From Drechmeria coniospora (Eukaryota; Ascomycota; Sordariomycetes; Hypocreales; Ophiocordycipitaceae), in the NCBI RefSeq assembly GCF_001625195.1, contig NC_054389.1:11218520-11282519 (forward strand): DNA of 64,000 nucleotides, read 5' to 3'. The translations under genes were made by a program, and so were the position numbers. Below the pieces are notes generated by a model. It did no database searches, had not been told where the DNA came from, and was given only the letters and a program-made list of their open reading frames with translations. How positions within the stretch are numbered: position 1 is the first letter of the stretch; each line of letters starts with the position of its first letter. Below, piece after piece: positions 24,501-36,539 of the stretch.

Positions 24501-27104
24501 ACCCAGCCGCCCATTCTCCGACCTCGAGCCCGGTGCGGCGGTCCCCTACGTGCGTGCACTTGCGAGACGGTTCCAGCGCTACCAGCAGCCGATGGGTGCT
24601 AGAGCAGCCAGCAAGCACCTGCTGGCACGCCCTTGTACTCGGTGCGCATGTCAGTACTTAGTACCGGTAGTACCTAGCGGGATCACACACCACGACCAGC
24701 CACAGGCCACTATCTAGTAGGTAGAACCTGTACTTGCTCCCACCGGAGCTGCTCGTACCCTACCGAGCCGACGCACCAGGACGAGGCTGATGATCTCTTG
24801 GGAGGCTGAGAATCCAAGGAGCGATGGCGAGTGCATTGGTAGGTGCGTGCCCAGGGCAGGTGCCGGTACCTCCTCGCTGGACGGCACCTTGCACGCACCT
24901 GTTTGGTCGTTGCGTAGCGCCCTGTGCCGTCCGACGCCTCGCGCACTTTGCCGCTTGCAGCGCAGCACTCGGTGGCCGTAGCCCGCACGCGTTCCTCCAG
25001 CCTGCCGTCGACGCTGGATGCGTAAGCTGCGGGCGAGAGTAAATTTAGCATGCTGCTCTGACGCGGCACCGACGCAATGTGCAGATGGGAGAAAGCGAGC
25101 AGCTGGTGACGTACTCGTACGTGTGCGCCTTGTCGCTCTACTCTCCACTCGCCCTTGTCCTCCTACTCGTCCTGTCCTCACCGAGCACAGGGCAGGGACG
25201 GTGTCGTGTCCCGAAGCCGGAGCCTCGGCATTCTGCGTGCGACGGACGGCAGAGCGCGCACCATCTTCGCCTCAGCTGACACGATCGGGGCTGGGAAGCC
25301 CTTCTCTCGACGTAATGACCATTCGATGGGTGCTGCGAGACGGACTGCTGACTGCTAACGCGCAGCGGCCTCGGTGGTGGCTCGCGAGCAAATCACATGG
25401 CGACCGCTGCGACCGCCGACAACCCGCTACGCCTGCAAGCCGACGCCACGAGCGATCGCTAGCCCGGGACCCGTGATGGCGATGGAAGAAGCCGCAGGCG
25501 ATAACGTGACCTCGACTTGTCTGTGCACCCAGTGCCTTGCTCGTACGCGCACCCTGCCGTCACGCTTTCATGTACGACGGAGTGCGGAGCGCATGCGTAC
25601 GCGATTTGCTAGTGTCGACTGCGGGAGGGCATTTGAAATTTCCGGGTGAGACCGATAATAGCAGCGGCAGGATCGGGCGTGGCACGACGCTGCCGCCATG
25701 CGACGCAATCAATCAATCCATGTCTCGAGAGTCCCGCCACGGCTGAACGATGCACATGCAGGTGCATTGCAAAATGAAACACCTACTGGTGCAGTACGCC
25801 GACTGGTGCAGTACACATGCTGGTGCAGTACTTGCACCTACTGGTGCGGTACACCTACTGGTGCAGTACACCAACTGGTGCAGTACGCTGGCCGGTGCAG
25901 TACACATGCTGGTGCAGTACCTACACCTACCTTAGTACCTTAGTACTAAGTACCTAGTAAGTACTGGTGCTACACCTACAGTTGCGGTACACCTGTTGAT
26001 GCGGTACACCTACCGGTGCGGTACACCCATGACTCTGCGCCGAGGACAATTCCACCTACGTTCTACGGAGTGCGAGCGGTTTAATACCTACAGGCTACTG
26101 GCGCTGTGCACGTAATACTGGTGCTGTACACCTACAGGTACAAATTACAACACACGCACCTCCTGCGGAACTCCGCACAAGTACTTGGGCGTCCGGCACA
26201 AGTAGGTGTCCTGCTCATGTTGGTGTATAATACCTGTTGGTTTACATGTTATTGCTAGCACACTACTCAGGTACAGTGCCTAACACTTAAATGCGTACGT
26301 ATTCACGGTTGGTACTCCGTCCTGCAAGAATACCAACAAAGGTGCCGCCGTTGTGGTTCACGCTTCGTACTCGGTGCTGGTCAACTGGCAAGTACCCGAG
26401 CGGTTCTTCTGCCTTCCTTGTGCTTCCATGCCTGTACGTACTTGGTTGAGAACCACCATTTGCAAGTACTTGAACAGAGTACATGTATTAATTATCGAGT
26501 GTTCCGTACGCCGTACCTGATTCTTCCATGATTCACCATCAACACCATCTCCCAACGTACACTCTCAAGTATTGTATGGGAATGAATGTGTGCCGCGACC
26601 CCTCTCACCACATCTACTTGTCAAGATGAATCTACATATGCCCGAGTCCACCCGCTCGACGGCTAGTTTGCCTTTGGAATTCGACTCCGACGCTCGTGGC
26701 CATGACAAATGAGTGCAGCTACCTGTCTGCCGCACGGCTCATGCCGACCAAGGCTCGTGGAGATTGTCGTTGAACAAGTGCCATGCGTACAAGTAAGTGC
26801 TGGGGTCTGGTGGTGGTGCTGCACAGGGCAGTCAGTCCAGTGTTGCTACTCCTGCACCTACCAGTACCAGGGAGGTATTTGTCATTCGACATGAGCAAGA
26901 AAACGACTGCCGTTGGCCATTGGCCGCTCGAGGCACTGCGTCACGGCGATACTCTCGACGTCCTCGGCCGCCATCAGCAGTGAGCGACTCCGTCATGATT
27001 CGACGACGAATATGCACCGTCCGGGTTCGAGCACCCGCAACGAGTGCAACGTCATACGTGCCCATTCGTAAACCTGCAGCCTGCACGCTCTGCCGTCGTC
27101 GTCG
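21572..27104. other. Gene desert with repeats
   Basis: 21572-22100 is the purine-rich 5' flank of the FHA-RING gene and includes GGCGAGTCGA-type tandem repeats at about 22018-22073. From 22560 the region is dominated by GTAC-rich words and TACTCCGTAC motifs, with a minisatellite at 25781-26030. GC-richer patches (22780-23120, 23690-24240, 24720-25740) have open frames on several strands but none with recognisable domains, splice logic or codon preference of its own. No RNA gene was recognised. Confidence 0.45.
25781..26030. repeat. Minisatellite, about 17-bp unit around CTGGTGCAGTAC
   Basis: Units of the form CTACTGGTGCAGTACAC recur at a spacing of about 17 bp from 25781 to about 25925. A more diverged set (GCGGTACACCTA units) continues to 26030, and scattered remnants reach about 26140. 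The linkers between cores vary (ACACATG, ACACCTA, ACGCTGG). Confidence 0.8.
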
Positions 27105-29950
27105 TCATTTCCGAAACACGGCGCTCCCGAGCCTCTCAATCTCTCGCCCCTCCTGCGATCCCTTGCCCGCGGCGTCGAGCAGCCGCTGCCACGCCTCGCC
27201 GTCCTTCAGTCGCACGGCCTCCTCGGCCGCCTTGATCCTCAGCCCGCACTTCTCGTACATGGTCACCGTCGCCCCGGCCTCGAGGCCCGCGCACTTGGCC
27301 ACGAAGATGGACGCCAGCCGAGGGTTCCCCGCCTGGAGGGTGAGGTTGAAAAAGGGCTGCGCTCCCGTTAGCCTCGCCGTCGGCGCGTCCGGCGAAAGCG
27401 ACTCGTCCGTCACTCACCTCCCACCCGATCGGGCTCTTCTTTGCCTTTGCAATCTCTTCAATCTCGCCCCATTCGCGCCTCGCCACGAGCGCCCGGAGCC
27501 TGTCCCGAGGTTAGCCGCGTCCAACTTCGGAGGGCCGCCCGCAACCCTTACCGGATCCACCAGGCAACCCTGTCGGGCACCCTGAATTCGCTCTGCATCT
27601 TCTTCGCCTGGCTCGAGTACCCCAGCCGCATCAGCTTGAACATGGTCTCGTTGACGCTGAGGCCCGTGAAGGTGTCCGTCAGGTCGCGGTCAAAGGCCTC
27701 CTGCATCCGCAGCAGCGCCCGCGTCTCCTTGAGCGCCTGGAGCTCGAGCTGGGCCTCCTTCGTGTCCGACAGCAGCTTGGCGGCGAGCGCGAGCTTGTCC
27801 GACGCCGTCCGGGCGTCGGGCTGCCGGAGCGACTCGCGCACGAAGACGTTGGCGCCGTCGACGCGCCGGTCGTCCTGGTAGTAGAGGTCCTTGAGCAGCC
27901 CGTTGTCGCCCTCGACGACGGCCGCGGCCTCGACCATGGCCGTCGCCGCCGGTCGCCTGCCGGCGGCGCGGAAGAAGGCGGCGAGCGGCAGCTTCCTCTT
28001 GAGGTGCCGCAGCACGAACAGGACGAGGTCCGAGTCGCCGCTCTCCACCGCCTTGTCCAGCGCGAGCTCGTCCTCCTCCATGTCCAGCAGCAGCGGCACC
28101 TGCCGCCCGCCGCGGGGCTCGTGGTTGAGCAGCTCCGTCGCGAGCCGGGACCGGCCCTCGTGGTGGGCGGCCCGGGCAATCTCCTCGAACGAGATGCCCG
28201 CCTTGCCCGAGAGCCTCTCCACCACCAGCCGGCACACGGCGTCGTCGTCGTCGGCGCTCACCCGCACCTTGGTCGAGGCCCAGTGGACGTAGATGCGGTC
28301 CGACGGGAGCTTCAGGTGCCCCGCGATCTTGAGGGCGAGGAGGTGATGGTGACGGCTGAGCAGCCGCCGCACGAGCTTCTCGGCCGTCAGGCGGTGGTAC
28401 TGCTCGAAGGAGACGGGCATGCCGACCTCGTGGTGGCGGACCGCGTTGAGCACCCGCAGCGTCTCGCACATGTCGACAAAGTCGTCGCTGTTGTAGATGT
28501 CGAGCACCGACTTGCCAAACGAGGCGGCCTTGAGCAGCCTCTTCTGCCACCGGGCGTCAAACTCCCGGCCCGCCGCGTTGACGCACGTGTCCACCGCCTC
28601 CGTCAGGTTGGGCCTGATCAGCTGGATGTAGTCGTCGGCCTTTGGCGATTCCATCTCGAGCTGCCCGACGGCGTCGAGCAGGATCGACGCCGGCGACGAC
28701 TCGGACGCGTGGCCAAAGACCTCGAGGCTGTCGGTCGGCACCCTCTCGAGGAACTCGCAGTAGTCGTTTGTGATGAGCCGGGCGCCATCGTGCTCTGCGG
28801 CGTGGCGTCGACGTTAGCGAGGCCGACGTCAGCGAGGCCACCGACGACCGACGGAGCGCGCGCGGGGGGGCGGGAGGGAGGAGGGGGCGTCGGCACCGGA
28901 AATGACGTGCACCCGGGTGCTGTCGTAGATGTAGGACAGGGACTGGTCGCCCGGCCCGATGATGTGCACCTCGTCCTCCCAGGCGATGAGGGCGTCGCCG
29001 CCGCACCACTCGACGTACTTGGGCGCCGTCCGCGAGCCCGAGTCGTGCTCGAAGAGCTTCTCCTGGAAGTCGCTCGATATCACGTGCGCCTTTCCGTCCT
29101 TGCCGTAGAGGTTGGCGTGCCGACCGTCGGGCGACACGCTGATGTGGCTGAAAGGCCCAATGTCGAGCATGCGATCCTCGCAGTCGGCCGCGTCGAGGAC
29201 GTAGACGGTCGAGGCGACGCTGACCAGGACCTCGACGGACCTCGACAGCGTGTGATCCGGCGAGATGATGGCCCACGAGTGGATCTCGCCGTCGGGAGCG
29301 GCGGCCAGCAGCTTCGGGCGCGGCTCGGCGTACGACGAGACGGCGACGAACGAGTTGTTGCCCAGCAGCGCGACCATGCCCGTGTTGTAAAAGCTGGTCG
29401 GCATGAGCGCGGTCCGAGAGCCGGGACGAGCACCTACCGGCAGGATTCGACGCCGTAGTTGTCGGCGCCGTGGCCGAGGGAGAAGTTGCTAAAGTCACCT
29501 TGCAGGTCGTAGCAGCGCACGTTGCCCTCGGCCGTCACGACCAGCAGGGCCTCGTCCTCGGACCAGCCCAGACCCTTGATGGCCCCGTGGTCCCAGGGAA
29601 TGCTCCGCAAGTTCTTGCCCGCGAGGCTGTGGATGTCTATCGCCGTCTTCGAGGACCTCCCAGGCTGAAGCGCCTGCAGCTTCGTCTCGTCGCGCCACAG
29701 CGCTGCTCGGGTCAGCACGGGGCTCGGGGCAAACGCGGGGGACCTCCTTTGTCCGCAGAAGCGTACGGACCGGCGGACGGGGCGGACGGGGCACGGCGCG
29801 GCGCATACCTATGGCACCAGCATAAGGGGCTCCGGCAAGGCGGCAGTCGAGGTCGAGGTCCTGATCAAAGACCTCGGCGTACTGCTGCGTCTTGCGGAAC
29901 CACCGGCCTCCCAGGCTCTCCCAGTCCGCTCGTGCGTGCAAGGTATCCAT
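27105..29950 (-). CDS. vps16: Vacuolar sorting protein Vps16 (HOPS/CORVET core subunit)
   Basis: Vps16 is a shared core subunit of the CORVET and HOPS tethering complexes, which drive endosome and vacuole fusion, including fusion of autophagosomes with the vacuole. The exons are 29809-29950, 29438-29702, 28897-29393, 27552-28794, 27418-27499 and 27105-27356, all in frame, giving 826 aa (yeast Vps16 is about 800). The N-terminal half is a beta-propeller (RWFRKTQQYAEVFDQ, IPWDHGAIKGLGWSEDE, KYVEWCGGDALIAWED). The C-terminal half is an alpha-solenoid (LLKAASFGKSVLDIYNSDDF, TVFTGLSVNET-like segment, RVAWWIRLRALV). Intron 29394-29437 is only 44 nt. Introns 28795-28896, 27500-27551 and 27357-27417 have perfect GCTAAC branch sites. 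It is transcribed divergently from the autophagy gene atg16 across about 1 kb. Confidence 0.95.
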
Positions 29951-30965
29951 GGCAGAAGCGTCATCTCATCATGGCATCGATGGTGGCGTTGGAGGCGAGA
30001 ATGTTCCGAGCTCGGCCGTCGTGATGGAGCTCGGTCGTCGTGATGGAGCTTGTTCGGACGCTGATGGTGGAGAGAGATGAGAGCTCCATACCTGTGCTTA
30101 CCGCAGGTACTAGGCGATACTAAGTAGAGGTACTTACCTGTACGTACCTCGGTGCTGCTCATCGCCGGGCCGAAGCAACTGAGAACGGGTAATCCTCGGC
30201 TGCCGCAGTGTGGGCTTGGGTCGTTGTATCTGCAATACTTAAGTACAGTACAGTAAGTATACCACCTAGTACTGTATGGAGTACGGAGTACTGCACTCAA
30301 CTACAGTACAGGTACAGGTACTTGAACGGAGCATTGCACTGCTGTAGCTTGATGCTACTGGTGCGGCTACAACACAGAGTACTGCACGGAGTACGGAGTA
30401 CAAGTAATTATTACCTACTAGTAGGTGTACAAATAAGTACAACTAGGTGCTAAGGAAGTAGTTGTACTTACCTACAGTATGTCCTATGTAATACTTGGTA
30501 CTAGGTAGGTACAGTAGTACTTACAGTACAGTACAGTACTGCAGTCCGTACTCTGTACTAGGCAGGGGGTAATTACTTCAGAAGTACTCCGTACTTACTT
30601 GCAGAGTACACTGTACTCAAGTGCAAGGTCATACTCCGCACATGCGCAGAGTACCGAGTACTTGGAATCCCGTACCTTTGTCCCTATCATCCATCAATAG
30701 CCGTCTCAACTTCACAAGGGAGAGACAGACGTGCCCCCGCCACTGACATGTTGCGTACAGTGCACAACAAAGTTACCGAACCCCCCAAGGATTCCCTCCC
30801 TCTCTCTCCCTCGCTCTCTTCGGCTCTGCATGCAGGCCTACGAGCATACGTATAACACCCGAGGCGCTCCAGCGCCTGTCCACCTGCTCCGGATCCCTCG
30901 TTCGACTCGGCTCCCGTCCACGCATCGGAACGGCAGGCTGCCCCGGCTCGTGGGGACGCAGCAGG
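29951..30965. promoter_or_regulatory. Divergent intergenic region between vps16 and atg16
   Basis: This region of about 1 kb holds both promoters. The central part (30080-30680) is a dense patch of GTAC-rich words with direct GGAGTACGGAGTAC repeats at 30274-30291 and 30386-30401. No TATA box or defined site could be assigned. Confidence 0.4.
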
Positions 30966-31675
30966 ATGCCCGGCTGGAGAGACGAATACGCTTCTTCCCT
31001 GAGGGATGTCGAGCTCCAAAGGCCTGTCAACATGGAGCTCGTCGACGCATGTCAGCAAAAACGACACCCTCCCTCGGCCCCGACGATGCAAGCTAAACGC
31101 GCGTGCAGGCTCGCAGATGGCCGATCGGATATCCGGCCTCGAAGCGGAAAAGTTGGCGCTCGAATCCCACATCTCGTCGGGAGGCACGGTCAAGAGGCAA
31201 GGGCCGACGGTGGGCGAGGCAACGTCCAACGATGCCGTCATCGCGCAGCTCCGCGTCGACCTCGCCGAGTCCCTCCGAGCCAAGGGCGTGGCGGAGACGA
31301 GACTTCGGACGGCCGACGACGAGCTCGGCAGGCTGCGAGCTCGAACGAAGGAGGATGCGCGGGAGATGCGGCGGCTGACGTCGGATCGGCTGACGCTCTC
31401 GACGAGAGTCAAGGATCGGGAACACGAGCTGCGGGAGAAGCGGAAGCTGCTCGAGGTGGGTGGTGCGACGACGCAGGACCCGAGGGCGGAGCTGGCTAAC
31501 GGGGTCGCAGCAAGTCCAGGATGAGATGATCACGTTGAACCTGCAAGTCTCGGTGGCCGAAAAGGAAAGGGACACGGTCAGGATGGAGAACAAGGAACTC
31601 GTCGACAGGTGGATGCGGCGGATGGCGCAAGAGGCCGACGCCATGAACCTCGCCAACGAGCCGGCGGGGTTTTGA
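30966..31675 (+). CDS. atg16: Autophagy protein Atg16 (short fungal form)
   Basis: Atg16 binds Atg5-Atg12 and positions this complex on the phagophore, where it promotes Atg8 lipidation. The exons are 30966-31050, 31109-31455 and 31511-31675, giving 198 aa, the normal size for fungal Atg16, which lacks the WD40 part of animal ATG16L1. The N-terminal MPGWRDEYASSLRDVE is the Atg5-binding helix. After LVDACSQMADRI a long coiled coil follows (DAVIAQLRVDLAESLR, LEQVQDEMITLNLQ), with the conserved C-terminal ending ELVDRWMRRMAQEADAMN. The first donor site is weak (GCAT|GTCAGC), but this is the only junction that restores the conserved DACSQMADR. It converges on dot1, with 169 bp between the stop codons. 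Confidence 0.93.
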
Positions 31676-31844
31676 AAACGGCCGGTAGGGCCGCGCTCAC
31701 GGCTGCACGACGGACTACGACGGGCGGCGACCCCGGCCAAAGTGTCTGCGCATGCGTGTTGATGACGATGATGAAGATACGGCCGTTTATCCTGTACGCA
31801 ACCTGGCCGGCCCCCCCCCCCCCTCGTGCGAGAGTCGGCCGACG

Positions 31845-33412
31845 CTACTTGCGCGTGGATATGAAATAGGGCCCTCCAGCGTTGGTCCAGCTGACGTATC
31901 CTTCGGGGTAGGCGCACTCCTCGACGTGGAGGATGGTGCTCCCCACGTCGTTGATGTTGTGGCTGCTCTTGGACTCGGCGACAAAGGACCGCAGCGAGAC
32001 GACCTTGCAGCCGGGCTTGAGGTCGAGAAACATGCGGACGAGGCCGTCGTTGAGCTGCGAGGTGAAGGCCTTGTTGTTGACGAGGACGACGTCGGCACGC
32101 TTGAGGGCGTGGTGGATGTTGCTGTTCTTTCGGAAGTCGCCCGTCTCGAGCCGGACCTTGCCGGGCTTGACGCCCCAGAGCATGCACCGCGCGGCGAACT
32201 CGTCCAGCTGGTCCCGGGCCATGCTGCACGCGTTCTCCATCATCTCGCAGCCCCAGCTTTCGCATCCGATCTCGAGGGCGGCCTGCAGGCAGACGTTGCC
32301 GACGCCCGAGCCGAGGTCGACAAAGACTTGGTCGCACGACATGTTGGTCTTCTCGATGAGGATCTCGGAGACGAAGGGGTGGAGGAGCTCGCCGTAGACG
32401 TAATCCGTGCCGTTCTCGTACTTGGACAGCAGCTCGACGCGGGGCGCGACGGTGCGGTCGTAGATCTGGTCGAGGATGAAGGCGACGAGGTGGCGCGGCA
32501 GCTCCGTCAGGCTGTCGAGGTTCTTGGCGACGACGCCGTCCTCGACGAGCGCCAGGAGCGTCTCGTTGTACTCGTGCAGCGCCGCCTTGAAGCCGGCGAG
32601 ATCCTGGACGTTGCGGTTCGACGCCTTCTCGAGCCGTCGTATGAGTCCCGTGTTTTGGTTGGTAAAGGGCTCGGCTTCCTCGTCCGTCAGGTACGTCTCG
32701 GCGACGTGACGAACGATGCGCACGCTCGCCTCGACGGCGTCGATCTTGTCCTTGCCCCAGACGAGCTCGTACCTGCCCCGACGGTCAGCGGGAGCGCCAA
32801 GGCGAACGGCCGGACGCACCTTTCCCTCGGCTGCAGGCTGGGGTACTGCAGCTCGATGGCCACCTCCTCCGGGGAGGCACCCATGATGGGCACGCACTGG
32901 CTCTCGAGCGAGGCGACCTGGACGGCGTGTATGAAGGCGAGGCTGTCGTTGCGGCCATCAAAGGCCCTCGCGTGGCGCAGCTTGCGGTTGGCATCGACGG
33001 ACCGGCCGTCTCGGGTGCCTCTGCGCTGGCGCTTCCGCGTGTCGAGGTCCATCCAGCCATCGTCCTCGTTGTCGCTGTCCTTGTCGAAGGTGACTCGGTC
33101 ACCGGCCGACGAGTGGCCGGGACCGGACGAGACGTCCCTCGGGGCCTTGCGCTTGCGCTCGGCCGGCCTCGACTCCGAGGACGAGGACGGGTTGGGCGAG
33201 CTGCTGCCGCTCTTGTGCCGTGCACCGGAGGGTCTGGCCGACGGGAGGAGGGCGGCGGGCGAGGAGCGGGCGGCGACGGCGGACGGGCGGCTTCGGTTCG
33301 GAGGCCTCGACGACGACTTTGGCGGAGGAGGACGCTCGACGACGACTTTGTCTATGCGGATCTTGGGGGGGTCGACCTTGAACTTGTTGCCCTTGCCGCC
33401 GAGGAGAGGCAT
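31845..33412 (-). CDS. dot1: Histone H3 lysine-79 methyltransferase Dot1
   Basis: Dot1 is the non-SET nuclear enzyme that methylates H3K79 with S-adenosylmethionine and acts in silencing, the DNA-damage checkpoint and elongation. The exons are 32820-33412 and 31845-32772, giving 506 aa. The N-terminal 140 residues are basic and disordered (nucleosome/DNA binding in the family). The catalytic domain starts near [29 protein letters not shown] corresponds to the conserved D1-type loop, [11 protein letters not shown] (about residue 350) is the SAM-binding motif I, and [25 protein letters not shown] and VVSLRSFV are the further conserved motifs. The NNxxF active-site-lining motif is intact. The 47-nt intron has a CTGAC branch site. 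The 5' leader region contains short GATGGACGGAC tandem repeats (about 33500-33535). Confidence 0.95.
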
Positions 33413-36400
33413 GGCGGCGGAGGGTCAACGCCAGGAGGCGAATCTCGACGCTGACTCGGCCGAGGACGGACGGCGGGCGAGCGGACGGACGGTGCGGGCG
33501 GACGATGGACGGACGATGGACGGACGATGGGCGGACAGGGGATGCAGGGTCTCGCGGCTCAAGAGATTTGCCCATCCAACGGCCGTGATCGGTCGACGAG
33601 GGCCCCGTGGCGGGGGGAGGGGAGGATGGAGAAGACGGTACGCCGACTGTCGACTCGGCAGGAAAGAAGAGGTTGCAGATGTGCCATGCGCGTCACGGAC
33701 AGAGAACGGCGTACGATAGGGGAATGGGAATAAAAAGTGAGGCGAATCGGGAAGCGTTGGCCAGGCTCTGGATCAAGCAAGTGGGCTGACTGGAGCCTGG
33801 TCGAACGTCCGCAACGGTTGTGAGAGGAGGGTGCACGAGGATGGCAGCCTACAGGTGGGCCGGGTAGGTTTTGTGGGTCTTTGTTTGATGTCAGTTTTTG
33901 CACTGATTCAGCAAACTAATAGTACAGTACTTGTACTCTGTACTACAAGCATAACTGAAAGCAAGTACGGAGTACGAGTATGGAGTACATGCAAGTACTT
34001 TCCTTGTAGCTCTACTTGTACGGGGCACTGTAGCTACCACTACAGTACCTAGTACTTACACATATTCAGAGTACTATACTTTATACTCTGTACCATCCGG
34101 TACTGTACAAGCAGTAGGTGTTGCAAGTACATGTAATAGGTGTGAGGAGTGTAAACGCAAGAACAAGTACTTACTCCGAGCTTGTAGATGTACTCCGTAG
34201 TACTTGATGATAATCAAATGTGCTCCGTTGAAGTTAGTGTCCAAGTACTCGGCGCTCAGGTTCTTGAAGCGATGAGCGACGACAAGGCGGGAAAACTGTC
34301 GGTCCGGCATTCACCGAGCGTTTCGCCATCTCAATGTCTCACGTGTCTCCGGCATCGGATCTACTGTACTTGGGTTGGGCTGTAATTATTACTTGAGTGA
34401 TCCCTCTCGTAGGTGGAATCAAGTGTGCCATAGCATCCTCATAGCAGGTCCCTCGGGCCGTCGGAAGCCCATGCGCCATACAATGCGCCATGCAAAACCC
34501 CCCCTACAGGTACTGTACCGTAATTACTGTACCGTAATTACTGCACACGCACTTGGCTTAGTACTGATATATCCAGCGCCGAGCATGACTTGTTCTTCCA
34601 CCACGTCCACGATGGCGCACATGACGGGGAAAATCATTCTTCCGGCGTACCTGATCAAGGTACCACAGTACTCCGCACTTTGCTAGGAATTTTACCATCG
34701 CCATCTCCCTCGTTCGTTTCCATGTCCACGCCAAGCTCCATGTCCGAACTCTTGGAGGAGCGGAGGTGGTACGGGGGAGGAGCGCAGACTGAGGGGTGAA
34801 TGATGTATTTGTGTCATTGCCTGAAAATGGCTTCTGGCTTCGTCCACGTCGTTGGAAATGAACGGCGAGTTCGCGTCCCTGGTTGGAATGTCGTCGATCC
34901 TGTTCGGTCCCTGGGCTCACCAAATTCCCGGCCAAGATTTTATCATGCATGGATGATTTCGATTCAACCGGGGCAGGTGGCTGTTAATACCATGCGTGCG
35001 ATTGTTGTTGTACAAATGCATGATATATGGCGTTTCGAGATTGAGCCTCCACGTGGTCGATGGTCTCTACCAGCTGACACATCCTCTGACCTGCTTCTGG
35101 CACTCACGCTCTCGTCGCCTGTCCCTCACTACTCTCACCATTGTCCTTTTGCTCTCTCACACGATCACACTCGACCTCCCACCCTCAACCTCACCCTCAA
35201 CCTCACCCTCACCCTCCTCGTTGCCCATCCCTCACTCGCGTCACCGGACCAAGGGGAGCCCAATCAATCTCACGTCTGTCCATGGTGTCTGTCCTGCTCG
35301 ACTCGCCCTAGACGAAAATTGCCGCTCCTTCGGGGCTTACGTGCATGAAGGAGAAGAGGCCCGATTTTCGCTCAGGTCAGGCTGCTGGTCGGTCCGTCCC
35401 TGACGGCGTCTCCTCCTCCGGTCGACCCTGAACAGGCATGCGCTCGCTCGCACCGGCTCCGTGTTGGGTCCTCGCACATCAAGCCGCCCAATCATGCCTT
35501 GCGATGATAAGCTTGCATCGTCGGGCAGCCGTGCATGCAGCCCCTGTGCCCGCCTACCCCTCCCAGCCTGGCAGGACACATCACCGCAGAAACGGCGTAC
35601 GACGAGAGACGAATGCGGCGAGGAAATACGGCAAAGGTGCAAGAAACGATGCAAGTGGGTAGCTATCCTCGTGCGGTCTAGACCGCCTCTTGGTACGCAA
35701 TGAGGATGGTGACGACGATGAATCTTGATGATGCTGTTGAAGAAAATGCAATGCCAGAGCGGTATTGCTCTGCTCTCCCGTCCCATCCTTTGCAGCGCAA
35801 TGCGGCGAAACAACGGCTAATTCAAGCGCCGAAAGGAGACAGGGACATGATGCAGGTATATACAGGTATACAGTCATATATGCGAGTAAAAAGAAATGCA
35901 AGTATCCAAAGGCAGCGCCCGCCTTGACAAGTGCCCGCCGCAAAGCACGACGTTGCGTTGAATTTCCAGGGGATTCGCTCAGAACGGATCGGATCGAATC
36001 GAAAGAAAAAGTAACGGTGAAAGCGAATACCGAGGTGATTTGATTTTTTTGCGCCCAACCGCCGACGTAAGGTTGCATCGCCGCAGTCGTAGCACGCTTC
36101 CGGTGCCACCGTACCATATGACTGCTTGTTCATGTAGGTACTGCAGGCACCGTAGGTGGACTTGGTACAGCGTACAGTAGCATCGAAGCTGGGGTGCGCC
36201 CCCCCGACAGGGGGTGGGAGGATGGCAAAGGGTAAAAGGGTCCAAGCCAGGGTGCGCGCGGTGCGAGACGACACGGACACGTCACATGTCGCACGTCAGC
36301 GGCCACCCAACGGCGCCCCCATCAAGCAAGCCGGATGGACAGGATGAGACAGGACGGGACAGGGTTGGCCCGGGCTCGACTGTCCATGTCCGTCTGCCCC

Positions 36401-36539
36401 CCTCGACCCCCGGTAGATGACGCTGCGAGGGCGAAGCCGATGGGTCCATCGGTCGATGCCGGTAGGGTGATGGCGAAAGCGCTTCGTGTCGCTCCGGTGC
36501 GCCACGTGCCATGGCCCGAGCCGGCGTCCCGCTCGTCGC
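33413..36539. other. Intergenic desert upstream of dot1
   Basis: 33413-33800 is the dot1 5' flank. 33910-34560 is a patch of GTAC-rich words with several TACTCCGTA motifs. 35160-35225 is a pyrimidine-rich CTCAACCTCACC tandem. 34800-36540 otherwise shows mixed composition. No frame has domain-like content, and no RNA gene was seen. Confidence 0.45.

Noticed and set aside
25713..25943. Open frames across the minisatellite with repetitive GAV/LVQY peptides
   Set aside because: They arise from the tandem DNA repeat on both strands; there is no start context or conservation signal.
25781..26030. CRISPR-like spacing of short repeats
   Set aside because: This is a eukaryotic genome, the units are contiguous and degenerate, and the spacers are not unique sequences of constant length.
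27000..27045. GGGTTCGAGCACCC resembling a tRNA T-arm
   Set aside because: The stem has a mismatch and no D-arm or anticodon arm lies upstream.
34996..35403. 135-codon plus-strand frame with a hydrophobic stretch
   Set aside because: It runs through a CTCAACCTCACC pyrimidine repeat, has no signal peptide at its start and no recognisable domain.
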